A stretch of 64,000 nucleotides of DNA, taken from contig CM055101.1 in the NCBI GenBank assembly GCA_029204225.1, positions 37,129,648 to 37,193,647 on the forward strand, given 5' to 3'. The DNA is from Diphasiastrum complanatum (taxonomy: Eukaryota; Streptophyta; Lycopodiopsida; Lycopodiales; Lycopodiaceae). The position numbers were made by a program, and so were the translations under genes. Positions 45,674 through 58,999 of the stretch are shown here, in pieces (the first letter of the stretch is position 1; every line of letters starts with the position of its first letter). The notes under the pieces were generated by a model that was not told where the DNA came from, made no database searches, and worked only from the letters and a program-made list of their open reading frames with translations.

Positions 45674-46060
45674 ATTAACGGCAGGTGGGGGGGCTAGAAA
45701 TTTAAAATAAAAACATTTTTTTTTAATTCCAACCCCCACCTGCTGCGGCGGGTGGGCCGGAGAGGGGAATATAAAAAATTAAAGTCATTTCAACAATTCG
45801 AGTCTTTTTAGAAAAAATTCGAGTCTGTCCAGAAATTTCGCGTTGCCCGCCTTCGCGTAAATTTTGCAAAGCCTGCGAAAATTTGAGATTTGGCAGGTAT
45901 CGCGAAAATTTCGTGAAAGCATCGCGAAAAAAAATGTTTTTTTTTTTTAAATTCTGCCCCGCCCACCCACCACGGCCCACCCAACCCACCCGCTGCGGTG
46001 GCTGGGCGTGGGGGGGCCTTAATTAGTTTTTATAATAAATAGAAAAGATTCAAAAAACCC
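45534..46060. repeat. GC-rich palindromic words, C19 and G30 runs
   Basis: A C run (45534-45552), a TG run that turns into 30 consecutive G (45643-45672), and repeated GGCGGGTGGGC / GCCCACCCGC words (45550-45620, 45730-45760, 45955-46015). Between them, 45828-45935, lie TTCGCG and ATCGCGAAAATTTCG words like those at 15.4 kb. Both word families therefore occur side by side here. No coding content. Confidence 0.85.
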
Positions 46061-46103
46061 CCCCAATCCGCCGCGTAGATTAGTTTTTTCAGTTAAAAAA
46101 AAG

Positions 46104-46104
<1 letters not shown>

Positions 46105-46176
<72 letters not shown>
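46105..46176. repeat. (TA)n microsatellite
   Basis: About 36 TA units following the GC-rich word block. Confidence 0.95.
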
Positions 46177-47091
<915 letters not shown>

Positions 47092-47094
47092 GAG

Positions 47095-47312
47095 ACCCAT
47101 TTGTCCCATAAGTCTTTATGAGACTTGACAATAGCAAAAAAAACATAAATAAACACCCCTACAATGCTTATTTACATTGTCTATTGATATTTTTAGGCTT
47201 TCTTATATCAGAGTGAATTGCTACTTGCTTAAAAAAAATTTACTCCTACAATATGGTAAATTTTTTTGCTTTCTTCATGCCTTTTTCGTTAAATCTAATC
47301 TTCTAAGTTAAG
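47095..47312. repeat. Dispersed repeat body, copy 2
   Basis: Same-direction relative of 39074-39300 (CCCATTTGTCCCATAAGT, then ACAATATGGTAAATT, then GTTAAATCTAAT). It is followed by palindromic GC-rich words. Confidence 0.7.
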
Positions 47313-47760
47313 TAGTGTGGGCGGGGGAGAAGTTAAAAAAATATCTGATGTTTTAAATGTTTTTTTATAAATTCTTCCCACCCTCTCCCCCCAGGCAACG
47401 GGTGGGTGAAAATTTCTCGAGCGATTTGCAAAATTTTCGCGCGTGTCAAGCAAAAAAATTTCTCGAGCGAATCGCAAAATTTTTGCGCTGGAGGGGGAAA
47501 TTAAAAAAAAATGGCGGGTGGGAGGGCTAGAAATTTAAAATAAGAACTTTTTCTTGAATCTCCCCCCCACACACACACCCGCCGCGGCAGCGGGTGGGCG
47601 AGAGGGGGGGGGGAGTTCTAATAAAAGAAACTATTTTTTATATTCCCCTCCCCCCGCCCACCCGCCGAGGTGGGTGGGCGGGGGGATTTAGCCTTTTTTT
47701 AAGTTTCGAAAATTTAATTTAACAAGGGGGAGGGGGGGGTTAAAAACTTTTTTTCTAATT
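47313..47760. repeat. GC-rich palindromic word block
   Basis: CCCCCGCCCACCC (47651-47663) and GGGTGGGCGGGGG (47672-47684) form a perfect 13-bp-arm hairpin with an 8-base loop. CACCCGC/GCGGGTG arms lie at 47577-47598. TTTCTCGAGCGATTTGCAAA and TTTCTCGAGCGAATCGCAAA (about 47412 and 47458) are near-copies of an A/T-richer word that also contains the palindrome CTCGAG. Confidence 0.85.
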
Positions 47761-47794
47761 TAAAAATCTTAATCACATATGAGATAATATATGG

Positions 47795-47926
<132 letters not shown>

Positions 47927-47980
47927 ATTTATGTTTTCGTCTTCTCATACTAATGTTGTTTATATGATGAGCGTTTACAG

Positions 47981-50869
47981 GCTTTCTACGCAGCAGAAGA
48001 GACTGTCCTCATGTCCGTTGGTGATGCAAATCCAATTTTCTTTACAAAGGCATGGAAAATTATTCAGGAGCCCAGTTCCAGTGGCCAGTACATGAATGTC
48101 TTCGTCGTTGTCTCCAAAGTATCGGTTGGTGAGCCTGGATTTTTTATGGAGGATGTTGAAACTATAGGTGTGGTGCGGGCAATTATAATGTCTGAAACCA
48201 TGCTGATTGAAAGGGGTTGAATTCATGACCCGGGGTTCTAATGAAGAAGATCGTCATTTTGTTTTGTCTTGCTCGGATACAGTGCATTATACGGAGGCAC
48301 CCAAAATTCATGACTCAACTGGTGCATTGCGTAGATATCATGGAAATGTACTCGATGGGATGATTGCTCTTCAAAACTTGCATGAAATGATGCGAGAACA
48401 TGAAGAAACAATGATGGAGATAGCTAAAATTGCCACGGCCATAGTCAGCGATCTGAGAGGAACAGAAGTAGTATTATTCTCTGAGATAGAACCGGCACCA
48501 TCCTCAGCTCCAACTCTATCTGGAGATAGTAAACAAGCACAAAAAAAAGTTACATCGAAACGACGCCACCCAAAAGACGAAATTTCTTTTGGTCGAGGTC
48601 GATTGGATAGGCTAGAAAAAGTCCACTGGAGCCAAGGGTTGATCTGACTAGAACAATATCTGGAGGCCTCTATGACATTGTATCATCCTCCGATAATGAT
48701 GATGCATTGGGTGAGTTTGAGGAGAAAACAAATGTCAATCTCGATGCATATTCCTCTGATGATGATGGTTACATTTGGGGCAAGCATATGTATCGAATTG
48801 AGTCAAAGAATATTCATCGAGCACTTTTTACGAACCAACGTGCCCTTGATTTTTCTTTTGCTGAGCAGTTGTATCAATCAGTTTGCATGACAAATGGGCC
48901 TACACCTACTTCCATCAATGTCACAATGCAGCCAATTTCTTTCAAGAGTGGAGATGAACCTGAGGTTTCGTTTGACAGTCCAGAGAAATTTTTAAAGATG
49001 TACCGTGAATTCAAACGTGTGGATGTGGTGGAAGCAGCGCAATTGTATTTAGAGTTGTATCCAAAAGAGAAGGACTCCAATGAAGGTTCTAGATTGGATG
49101 GGCTATGCAAAAATAGGTTCTTATCTCATTGTACTTTTGAACCTATTGATGGTCAACATTTTTGTTGTGCCTGTAACGAGATAGCGTTGACCGCGACTAG
49201 AACCGGTAATCTTCATAGCCAACTATACGATAGGCTATTTGCATATGTGCACGTGTATATTTGTATATATAAAAGCATGTCCCACTACATATTGGAGTCC
49301 AACAAGTTGAATTATGAATCTGAGAGCAAACGTAAAAGGAGCAACCTGGCTGATATAATGGAGCATGCACGGGAGCTCTGAATCTTGTTGGACAGGCCTC
49401 GATACATCAAAAGAGTGAAGCTGGATCAAGAGACGAACAAAAGAATGGCCCAATTTTATTAGAGATTGTCAAGCATCCTCAATAGTTAGCTCATTGGCAC
49501 ATTGAAGGGAAGGTTGCCCTTGAAGACTCTGTATCAAACCTTTGAGGAGTATACCATTATCTTGCTGCGTTCGGATGACGCATTTAATAACTACTTGGAG
49601 GTTATGAAGCGTTATGTGGCTGGGTCTCTTCCATACGATGAGCTAGCTTTTGCACCACAATGTCAAAAAACCGTTCCACTCACTGTAAGATTTTTTAGAT
49701 CGCTGCGGTACTTGCCTGACCCAATTTGTATGAAGGTATGCAAAAAACTCTTGGAGGGCCAATTGTATTTTGGCAAAAAAAAAATAGAAAAAAATAAATT
49801 GAAGATGGTGTGGCGACAATCGTCAAGGAAACAACAACTCTGCACATTGTAAAGTTCTTGATTTCTTTAGAGAATGATCTGCCAGCAGATGTGCAATATG
49901 ACAAAGAGGCAATAAAGCGCCTATCCTCGTCTATCAACAAAAAGTTTGCCTATGATTGGATTAGAGCGACTACAAGCAGCAGCAGAAGCTTATCATCTAA
50001 GCTGCAGACTGCCATACCACCCTCTTTAACACAATTTGTTGAAAAAATAAAAGAAAAAATAAGTCAGAGACAAAGTCATGTAGGGAGCAGCACTGGCACT
50101 TCTTGGAGATGTTTTTGCAAAGTGAAGACCTCCAAAGGAAATGAAGCGATTTGTTGTGGGGTCGATGAATCGAACTTCATGGCCGTTCCTTCATCTGCTT
50201 GGGAGAGTCCCACACTGTACATTTTTTATAATATCGAGTCGATTAGTTCAAGTTACATCACTACATTGGTGCGACACTGCCTGGCCACCCTCATAGCAGA
50301 ACACAAATTGTCTGTTATTGTACTATTTTTTGGAACAAAGTATTAAAGAGGGAGTCAAAGAAAGCTTAAAATCAATGCACGACATAAAACTCTCGATATT
50401 TGAAGGTTATTATGAGCCTGCTACCCCTCTAAAACAAGGTGGAGTGCAAATGCAAAATTTGCAACCTGTTCTATATGTCTTGTATAATGTTGATGCACCA
50501 AGTGATCTGAGCGCCTGTGTGCATAGTAAACTCAAATTTTTGAGTCTGTGTTTTGGCGACCAAGGGAAGGTGCCTAAAAAATTTGTGACTTGTAGCCCGA
50601 CTGCTACAAACAGAGCAAAACATTGGGAAGGCATCAACTCCATTTTTGAGTCTGTCTCTGCTCCTGAATGGTCGGTCTGCTTGTTCAAGTTATCTTACTT
50701 TGTGGCATCGTTATTAAATGTCATGGGTCACAAATTTATATGCGTCGACACTCCAGAAAACATCGGGGTGACTAAGTCTTATCTCGATGTTGTAAGATCT
50801 TTGCAGTCGGGTTCTGAAGGCCGGTCTTCCGGAAAACCGCAGTCGAGGGATGCGGTCTTGACAATGTGA
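47981..50869 (+). pseudogene. Unrecognised long coding block, broken by frameshifts and stops
   Basis: I do not recognise this family. After a good splice acceptor (TTTACAG, 47974-47980) a coding-like run continues through five frame segments: 47981-48220, 48207-48640, 48640-49852, 49810-50346 and 50318-50869. Three of the breaks sit in short homopolymers (GGGG near 48207, AAAAA near 48620, A10 near 49780), so they look like simple indels. Three in-frame stops lie at about 49379-49490. Visible traits: a His/acid-rich helix (EMMREHEETMMEIAKI), a Ser/Lys linker, a Cys cluster (CTFEPIDGQHFCCAC, about 49130), and a C-terminal half with alternating hydrophobic strands (SPTLYIFYNIES; LQPVLYVLYNVDAPSDL; GHKFICVDTPENIGV). 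Rough length if whole: 950 residues. Composition is balanced, unlike the flanks. It could be a host gene fossil or a transposon-borne gene. Confidence 0.55.
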
Positions 50870-52282
50870 AATTAGATTCAGGTTCAGATAATACTTAGGG
50901 CAATGCATAGATGCATATCTTTTGTTATAGATTGTAAATGCCCTAGGCGGTAGGAGTTGTTACCGCCATTTTCCACAATATAATAGACAAACTCATTTTC
51001 AAAACCAGTTGTTATGGATTTTTGTTCAATGTCTTATAAGATGTATTCAAAATTAGTTTCAAAATATTGCATAAGATGTTTGAATATATTCAGACACTAG
51101 TCATCATGTTGTTGCTTTGAACGATGTTTTTATTGTTAGATGATACCAATTTAGATGGATTAATCAAAGTATTAATTATATCAAAAATATGTCTAATTTG
51201 TAGGAACCTAGAAGGTCGACATTAGCCACCAATAATGATGAGAGAGTATGATGATTTTTGTATATCATCCATGTGAGATCCATTTGGAGGCTAATGATGA
51301 GAAACATTGATTTGGGAGCAATCTTGGTGTTTTCACTCTCTTAAGCAAGTTCTTTGTGGATGAATGCTTAGAATTTTTTAAGTAAACTTATTTGTTGTTA
51401 TCAGGTTGTACACCTGCTGTACTTCACACCCCAAATTAGAGTGTGACATGAAATATAAGAGATATGTAAAAGTGATATTTGCTCCAAACTTAAGTTATTT
51501 GGTGTTACATTAGAAGGGTAGTAAGTTGATGAATGGACTACGTGTTAAAAATTCACAATTCTAGCTTGACTAGTTTTGGTCATATGACTTGTAAATAGTT
51601 AGATGGTCATGATGTGGCTTGTCACACGTGCCAAATAGCATAGGATTCCATTCATAGGGATGTTCTCAAGTAGACCTAAGTGTTAGAACCTTTGGAATGA
51701 GTCCAAATTATGCTTAGATACAAGGGAGAAAAAATAGGAGCTATTTTTGGTAATTTTTGCATTGTTGAGGGATCTCCAAGATTCCAACCCTAACTTGGTA
51801 GGGATGAAAGATCCACCAAAATTAGCATTAGGGATAGGTTTAGGGCTACTCATACCTGCCCAAAACCGTGATGGATCATGTATATATAGGTGATGATATC
51901 TCACCAAAATCTAATCAAGCAATTTCATGTTTTTTCTCTCATAATGGTGCAATTGCTCTCTATGTTCATAATTGTTTGAGTACTTGTGATTACTAATGAT
52001 TATAGGATTGAATGTAGGTCTGGTGTACAGTACTCAGACTGTGGGAGGCCGTACTTTCACACGTGTGAAGCCTTCTTCAAGGATTTGGGCCATTTAGTGA
52101 GGTTCAAGCATAGATTTTTGATGGATTTTGATGGTTCAACTTGTGCTAATCTTATGAAATCATAATCTATTGTTTCCCTCATCATTTCAAGTGTTTTAGG
52201 ATCCTTATTTGCTGTAATTTTTACACTACGAAAAGAACACTTACCACCAAGGTAAACGATTTCCATTGTACTAGTGCTTTCA
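50870..52282. other. Gene-poor stretch
   Basis: A/T-rich, with stops in all frames. No motif was recognised. It may be the 3' flank of the unrecognised block. Confidence 0.4.
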
Positions 52283-52540
52283 GTAATGGAGGAGGCGCAA
52301 AGATATTTGTGACTTGCATTGATGACTTTAGTAGATATTGTTGGATCTATCTTCTAAAGAGTAAGAAAGAAGTCCTTGTGATGTTTTTCTCAAGTTCAAG
52401 AATGTTGTGGAGAGTCAACTCAACGAACATCCAAGTGCTTAAAATTGGGAAATGAAGACCTATCAACAAATTTCAAAGAGGTTTGTGTGGCACATGGGAT
52501 CAAGAATGGAGCTTTCAAACTCAAAGGTTCTAAAGTTGAT
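52283..52540 (+). pseudogene. Copia integrase scrap
   Basis: GGGAKIFVTCIDDFSRYCWI then LLKSKKEV, and after a frameshift FLKFKNVVESQLNEHPS and a further frame ending VAHGIKNG. This is the Copia integrase core around its first catalytic Asp and the region preceding the second. The second catalytic region is too degraded to read. No LTRs were found nearby. Confidence 0.65.
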
Positions 52541-52782
52541 GTTGCAACGAAGGCACTCGCGAGCTCCAGCTTTCCTAAATGTCCCACAAACATAGCCGAC
52601 ACCTCTTGTTGGGAGTATTGAAGAACATTGAGAATGACCATCGGCCCCACCAGCCACATCTGCCTTCCTACTTGGATCTTACAAATAACTAAATTTGTAC
52701 AATCCTCTAAGGCGACTCCATTATCCGCCTTCACTTTGGAAATGGTTGTCCTATTGAAGCGAAGGAACCGCATGCAGTCCAA
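52541..52782 (-). pseudogene. MATE/DTX transporter first-exon fragment
   Basis: On the minus strand about 70 residues read IQVGRQMWLVGPMVILNVLQ then SAMFVGHLGKLELASAFVATS. This is the first transmembrane helix and following loop of plant MATE (DTX) antiporters (compare QMWLAGPM...VMFVGHLGELALSSASIATS). The frame runs out of family resemblance at 52541, exactly where the Copia integrase scrap begins on the opposite strand. The rest of the 12-helix protein is absent, so this is a displaced gene fragment. Confidence 0.65.
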
Positions 52783-53490
52783 CCATCATCTCGTTACAAA
52801 CAAGAAGGCATGCTAGATAACCTGACAAACGTGTAGAAAGTATGAAATGGCATAAGACCCAACAAGCGGGAGACGAACTATGACATCATGAGGAGGAAAA
52901 GGCCACAGATAATTTAGAAAACAAAGCTGTGATAAAAAGAGAGGGAACAAGATTCAATAGAATGCAGACAAGGTGCTTTTACTCAGAACAATAAGTTATT
53001 CTTATGGTAGCAAGGAGAATAGTAAAGGCATCAACAATGAACCAATGGATGCTTCATGTGATGGGTTGCTGAGAAGAAGCTGTAATTGTGCAGTGTGTTG
53101 CTGCTGTCTGTCTTTTCAGTATAGCATGTCAAAGCCCAGAGAGGATAGCTCTTTCCTCATCTATGTTGCATGCATAGATGGCACCCGCTTCCAGGTCAAG
53201 CCTTACCACTTCTTCTTCATCCTTCTTAGCTTCTAGTCCCGTTCCAAGAAAAGGCCGAGCTTCCACTGAGCCTCAGCAGAGCCTAGTCTAGCCCCAATAT
53301 GAAACAATACAGTTACCTGTTGGATTTCATGCTTCAAACCTTTCCAACGCTTTCTTAAAATTAGGATTTGAGAAAGAAACAGTACACTTAAAGTGTTTTC
53401 CATTGCCTATGTTGCTTTTCTCAATTGCATGCCCTATCAATCAGCATGTGGCATACTCATCTTGTCGCCACTCATCTTGCATGTATATTG
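52783..53490. other. No recognised gene
   Basis: Contains an 87-codon plus-strand open frame (52973-53236) with a Cys-rich stretch (CNCAVCCCC) but no family resemblance. It may be the host flank of the MATE fragment. Confidence 0.35.
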
Positions 53491-53845
53491 TATTGCCGTT
53501 TGCAAGGCAAGGCCAAAAAGCAAACTTTTCATGCATGCAAGCTATTTAAGCCCTCCAACAAGGTTCAGACCTTAAGCGTTCTGACCACCACAGCTTGGCC
53601 TTTAACGTTGACTTTCTTCCAAACTCCATTGACCAACCTCAAGAGATGGTATTGCCTTTGCAAGGCAATGCCAAAAAGCAAACTTTTCATGCATGCAAGC
53701 TATTTAAGCCCTCCAACAAGGTTCAGACCTTAAGCGTTCTGACCACCACAGCTTGGCCTTTAACATTGACTTTCTTCCAAACTCCATTGACCAACCTCAA
53801 CAGATGGTATTGCCTTTGCAAGGCAATGCCAAAATTAACATTCTT
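53491..53845. repeat. 158/159-bp tandem repeat, 2.2 copies
   Basis: TATTGCC-TTTGCAAGGCAA starts copies at 53491, 53650 and 53808. The first two copies are nearly identical (a handful of changes), and the third is cut off after about 37 bp. It contains the inverted pair TTGCCTTTGCAAGGCAA. Open frames across it repeat the same peptide and are not genes. Confidence 0.92.
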
Positions 53846-54576
53846 TTATTGGAAAGTAGAATCTTTCTTATTTTTTGAACCAATTGACTTTGATGTCGAC
53901 ATACTTTTTATGGTTATCTTTGACAAGTTGGGTCATTGACAACTTGTAAGTTGAAAATTTTTCACCCTAAACTGAATTTTGCTTGGAATGTAAAATCATG
54001 ACCACCATCTTTTGTAGCTATACATAAGTCTATAGACAAACTTTGTGATTCATTTGTTAGGTCGTTTGATGGCCTTGTTGATTTAGTTATAGGTTTACAA
54101 AAGAAAGCTCATGGGCTCTCTAGCATAAAGTGCATTGCACCCATAAAAAGCCCATGGCATCCTATCATTAGCCAGCCCAAACCACGTCCAAATGGGAGTA
54201 TATAAAATTTCTTTGAGTTTTTTATGGAACTGAAACTCACCTTAGGGATCATGGCTTTATGAATTTCAAACTATGTTTGAGGTTAAGGGATCCTGAAACA
54301 TAAAGTTTCACAGGCAATACTTTTACCTACATGTAATGGATACCTACTGAATATTATGCCTATTTTCAGACAGGTTAAAAAGCAGAAAATGTATGCATTT
54401 TTTTCAAAGACAAATTCTGCTTTTTCTTTTTTCACCTGTCTGTGCCCGTCGTCCGTACAGCGTCAGTAAAATTGTCACGTGTGATGCATTTTCAATGGTC
54501 AGTCAAAGTCAAACTGCCCATTATGCTTCGTAATGGGCATGTGAAAAAATCCTAGGTATCCATTACGCAATGGAAG
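53846..54576. other. No recognised gene
   Basis: A/T-rich spacer between the 158-bp tandem repeat and the hairpin at 54.6 kb. Confidence 0.4.
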
Positions 54577-54701
54577 GCGCCCGGGCATAGGCCATTCTGG
54601 CCAGTTCGGCTTTCCAAAAAAATCTAGGCTCGGCCCCTTCGGGCCTCACCCAAATTTTTTTGAAAATCCTTATCGGGCAGAATGGCCTGTGCCTGGCTCC
54701 T
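54577..54701. repeat. GC-rich imperfect hairpin of about 120 bp
   Basis: GGGCATAGGCCATTCTGGCC (54583-54602) faces GGGCAGAATGGCCTGTGCC (54675-54693), and inside it TTTCCAAAAAAATCTAGGC faces the CCCAAATTTTTTTGAAA side, with CGGCCCCTTCGGGCC at the tip. Both strands would fold into a long stem. It looks like a small foldback (MITE-like) element or a small-RNA-type hairpin; the class is not determined. Confidence 0.7.
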
Positions 54702-54934
54702 TTCATAATAAGTCAAAATGGGTAAACCCATGATACTTGCATAGTGGTTATAGCATAATGTAATGATGTTCATTCCACTAGGATTTCCTCAACTTTTATT
54801 CTCCCATCAAATAATACCATATTACTCCTTAACACTTTTCAACATGTTTGTTAGTCTTTGTTTTTAATGCCATCTTGTTGTAAATACAATCATATTGTAT
54901 TACATGTGAATGCTTTTTTGGAAGATAAAACCCA

Positions 54935-56685
54935 TGTGAATGTCAATATGAGATAAACGATATCTACAATTATGTTTGCAAATCCATCTTGGGGCTATTG
55001 TCTTTACACTAGGTGAGGAAAAATAGCATCAGATGCAAGTACAACATTGTTGTATATCATTGATAAAAACTTTACAAATTATGTGGCCTTAGGAGAAAGA
55101 TTCGAAACATAAAGTGGTGTTTGAACCTTCCAAAAAATAATGTCTCTATGCTGATAATTAAAAAACCATCTCTATTTGAAGATCTTATAGGTAGGGTGAT
55201 GGGTAAATTATGCAAGATGCCCTTGTTTATGGTTGTCTTAATATCGATAATACATTCATAAAAAATGATAATCAAAATTTGAGTACACTAAAACCCACTT
55301 ATTGAGTTGCATGAAGATAACCACTAAGGATGCACATAGTAGAGCCAATAACATAAGCATCATATCATCATGATGAACAATCTCATACACACATCAAAAA
55401 ATCCAACAAAGATTTTGCATGTTTTCAAAACCAATGAGATCCTCAACTAGTCACCATCCATCAAACTAGCAAGGAAAATAATGGCACGGTCTATGATGAA
55501 GCTAGCTCAAAGAAGCTCTAGCTATCTTCAAGAATGTAGTAAGGAAGGAAATAAAGCTTAAATTTAAACTTTGGCAAAAGAAAGAAAACCATTGTTCATA
55601 TTGGAGAAGAGACTAAGCCAAATGCTCAATTTTTAGTAGATTTTGTGAAAGCTCTGAAGATCGCCATAAGAGAAGTCTCTCGAAGGTTCTCATAATGCCT
55701 TCCTTAGTTATAATCAACTTCCTTTGCAAGCACGAATCAAGAAGAAAACCTCTACCTTATGCTGGAATAGAGATTTTTTACACCAACACAAGAATATTTT
55801 CAAGAATGCAACAAAGGAAAACCATTCTTGGAGACACTTCTTTTGTTGGTGTCAAAAATCTCTATTGGGAATTTTCCAGCATAAAGTAGAGGTTTTCCTC
55901 CTGATTTATGCTTGCAAAGGAAGTTGATTATAACTATAGGAAGGCATTATAAGGACCTTCGAGAGACTTCTCTTATGATGATCTCCAAAGCTTTCACAAA
56001 ATCTACTAAAATTTGAGCATTTGGCTTAGCCTCTTCTCCAATACGAACAACGGTTTTCTTTCTTTTGCCAAAGTTTAAAGTTAAGCTTTAATTCCTTCCT
56101 TGCTACATTCTTGAAAATATTTTTCTTGGAGAGCTTCCACTTCTTGCTCATTTCTTTGAACTAGCTTCTTCATAGACCCTGCCATTATTTCCCTTGCTAG
56201 TTTGATGGATGCTAACTTTTTGAGGATCTCATTGGTTCTGAAAACATGCAAAATCTTTGTTTGATTTTAGATGTGTGTATGAGATTTTCATCATGATCAT
56301 ATGATGCTTATGTTATTGGCTGTACTGTGTGCATCTTTAGTGGTTATCTTCATGCAACTCAAGAAGTGGGGTTTAGCATAATCAAAATCTGATTATCATT
56401 TTTTATGAATGTATTATTGATATTTAAGACAACCTTGAACTTGGGCATCTTGCATAATTTACCCATCACCCTAACTATATGATCTTTTAATAGCGATGGT
56501 TTTTTAATGTTTGCCAAGGTTAAATTACCGCATTATGTTACAGATCTTTTTCCTAAGCCATGTTTGTAAAGTTTCTATCAATGTTACACTTGCATCTAAT
56601 ATTATTTTCCCTCATATGGTGTAAAGACTAGCCCCAAGATGGATTTGCAAACATACTTGTAGAAATTATTTTCTCATATTTGTTG
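54935..56685. repeat. 1.75-kb inverted repeat with arms of about 870 bp
   Basis: The arms 54935-55800 and 55830-56685 are reverse complements with scattered mismatches and small indels. For example GTTTGCAAATCCATCTTGGG at 54975 faces CCCAAGATGGATTTGCAAAC at 56633, and ATGCAAGATGCCC faces GGGCATCTTGCAT. The centre near 55815 has a loop of only tens of bases, with an inner CAAGAATG/CATTCTTG pair. No coding content was recognised in the arms. A transcript would form a long double-stranded RNA. Target duplications were not found. Confidence 0.88.
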
Positions 56686-57664
56686 GACTTAATCTTCACT
56701 CCTACTCACCTGAATTCATTTCCTGAGTACTACCATACTATGTAACTATTCTCTCTCTACAACAGCGTGTAGCCTTACTCGCATAAGTCGAACAGTCTGT
56801 TTATACATCGACTTCGACATACCCGACATCTAAGCAGAGCATCATCGACTTTGACTTCCTCGACTTCCAAGGAGAGCAGCATCAACAACGACTTCATCAA
56901 CTCAAGGGCAAACGGTCAACTCGACTCAGTCGACTCCCTAGACGTTCATTGACTGTCACCACTCAATAGGAAGCTCGCTCTGTCCAATACAGACTATGTC
57001 ACCATTCACTTTGCAATAACTGCACCACTTCACAATTGTTATTCTTACAATTGTATTGTAGTTGATGTATATATTATACACAATAACAAAAGCAACCAAA
57101 AAAAAAACAACGAAAAACACCATAGGTGAACCATATAGAGTCAATCAGTCAACAGAAGCATGAATCGAGTTCCTCCGTGAATTCCATTGCATCATAGTAT
57201 CTGATTCCATAGGATTAGAGATTATTAGAGAGAGTGAAAGTAATTAAAAAAGTAGAGATATTATTATTCAATCTGTAATCAACATAGTAGGATCACAACA
57301 CATAGTGCATTACTTCTGTAAACCATTCTCGGGCACATGATAGTGATCTAATTGTTGTATTTACAATAGCTAATACATAGATTCTCTATTTTCTTTACGT
57401 GTGTTTGCACTGATGAATGCTTTTTGATAATTTCTTCCTCTATCTCTAATGCTCGTTTTCACGACTCATTCAGAATATCTAACTCGAAAGAAGTATGGTT
57501 GTCATAGACGCCTAACTGTATCGCTGCCTTCATGGTTGTCTCAGACACCTGCAAAGATATTCCTCTGATCTTTCTAAGAAATAGTCTGAATCAACAGTTT
57601 GCAAAGATCATGTTATAATTTAACGTTGTGTGTTCTCTTGTAAGGAGTTTATATTTAGCAAGAG
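56679..57664 (+). mobile_element. Possible LTR followed by a primer-binding-like site
   Basis: TGTTGGACTT at 56679 has a common LTR start, and TGGTATCAAAGCTGATAA at about 57667 resembles a Copia primer-binding site. No matching second LTR was found in the window and no terminal CA is clear. The region contains short GACTTCGTCGACT-like words. This is a weak call. Confidence 0.25.
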
Positions 57665-57689
57665 TGGTATCAAAGCTGATAAATAATTT

Positions 57690-58999
57690 CCTCAAACACC
57701 TGTACCACCCCAACAATATTACCATTCAAATTGTTTCTTATATTTAGAATTAGAGGGAGATAAAGCTATGTGCAAAATAACAAAAAGGTTTTTCATTTCT
57801 CCTATAGCTTATGAGAGCCGCAGTTTCAAATGAGGCAATATAAAAGTTTTTTTTCTAAGAGTTACATGTTTTTTAGAAATATTGTGGCTGCATTTTGCCA
57901 CCAAGGAAAATTTCTAGTTGATTCATACACAAGAGGGTATGCCATGAGAGAAATGCCATGAGAGAAGCCTTGCAACAAAATATACAAATAATTGTCTTGG
58001 TTTGCAACAATGAAAATAAATGTCTATTGCGCTCGCAACTATGGTGACCATAATACCTAGTTTGGCCAAAAACCTAGAGGGCAATGATGATGCAAGAAAA
58101 AACATAAAAAAAATTTATATAAACTTTGAAATAATAGTATCCACATGTGATTCAATGTGATTGTATTCACAAAAAAAAAAATGGTATAAAATCAAAAGAC
58201 TAATTAACATTGTGAAAAGGTTAAGGAGTAACGTGCATGAATGATTTATTTGGAATAATAAGACTCGACGAAATGCTAGTGGAATGACAATAAATGCCTC
58301 TTGTATTGGGCCTATGGTATGGTCATTGGGTAGAATGGTAATGTAGTAATTGTGCATATTCATCTTCGGCTCAATTTTGAGTATGGCCTAGCGAAAAGCA
58401 TAGTGTATTGTGCATGGTTTTAACCTTATTAAAATCTATGACTCAATAGTTACACCATCTAAGCCTGTTCAACAAATTTGCTACATAAGTTTCTCTTTGA
58501 ATATAGTCTTTGGTACAAGATTTAAAAAAAAAAAATCATCTCTAATTAATAAAAGAAAACATAGCTTGCATGAGAACAAACTTGATAAAATCTCTCCCAT
58601 CTTGAGTTTGACTAGAGAAAATTGATGGAAGAAAGAAACATTCTTGCCAAACAAGAACTCAACGCATGTGCGTGTAGTTGAAGCCAATGAAAAACGTAGG
58701 TGCCTAGGAGAAAGTTGTCTGTCGCACATGTGCCCACAAAATAATTAGGCTATAAACTGTTAGACTCACAAAAAATCTTGTCGAGCTCTGTGCAGTCCGC
58801 CACCCTTTTTGCTCTCTTATGTCCACATGTCATGGACTTATTGGCTCATTTGTTAACCTTCTCCTTGTGCAAGCAAACATCAACGAATATTCATCAAGCC
58901 TTCAACCGCACACCTGCAAGGAGGTGCAATGTGCAAGTCGTTGCAAGAAGGTAAGAAGATGCAATGGATGGGCAACAAGGTGTGATTAATGTCCATTGC
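57690..58999. other. No recognised gene
   Basis: A/T-rich, with stops in all frames and no motif. Confidence 0.4.
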
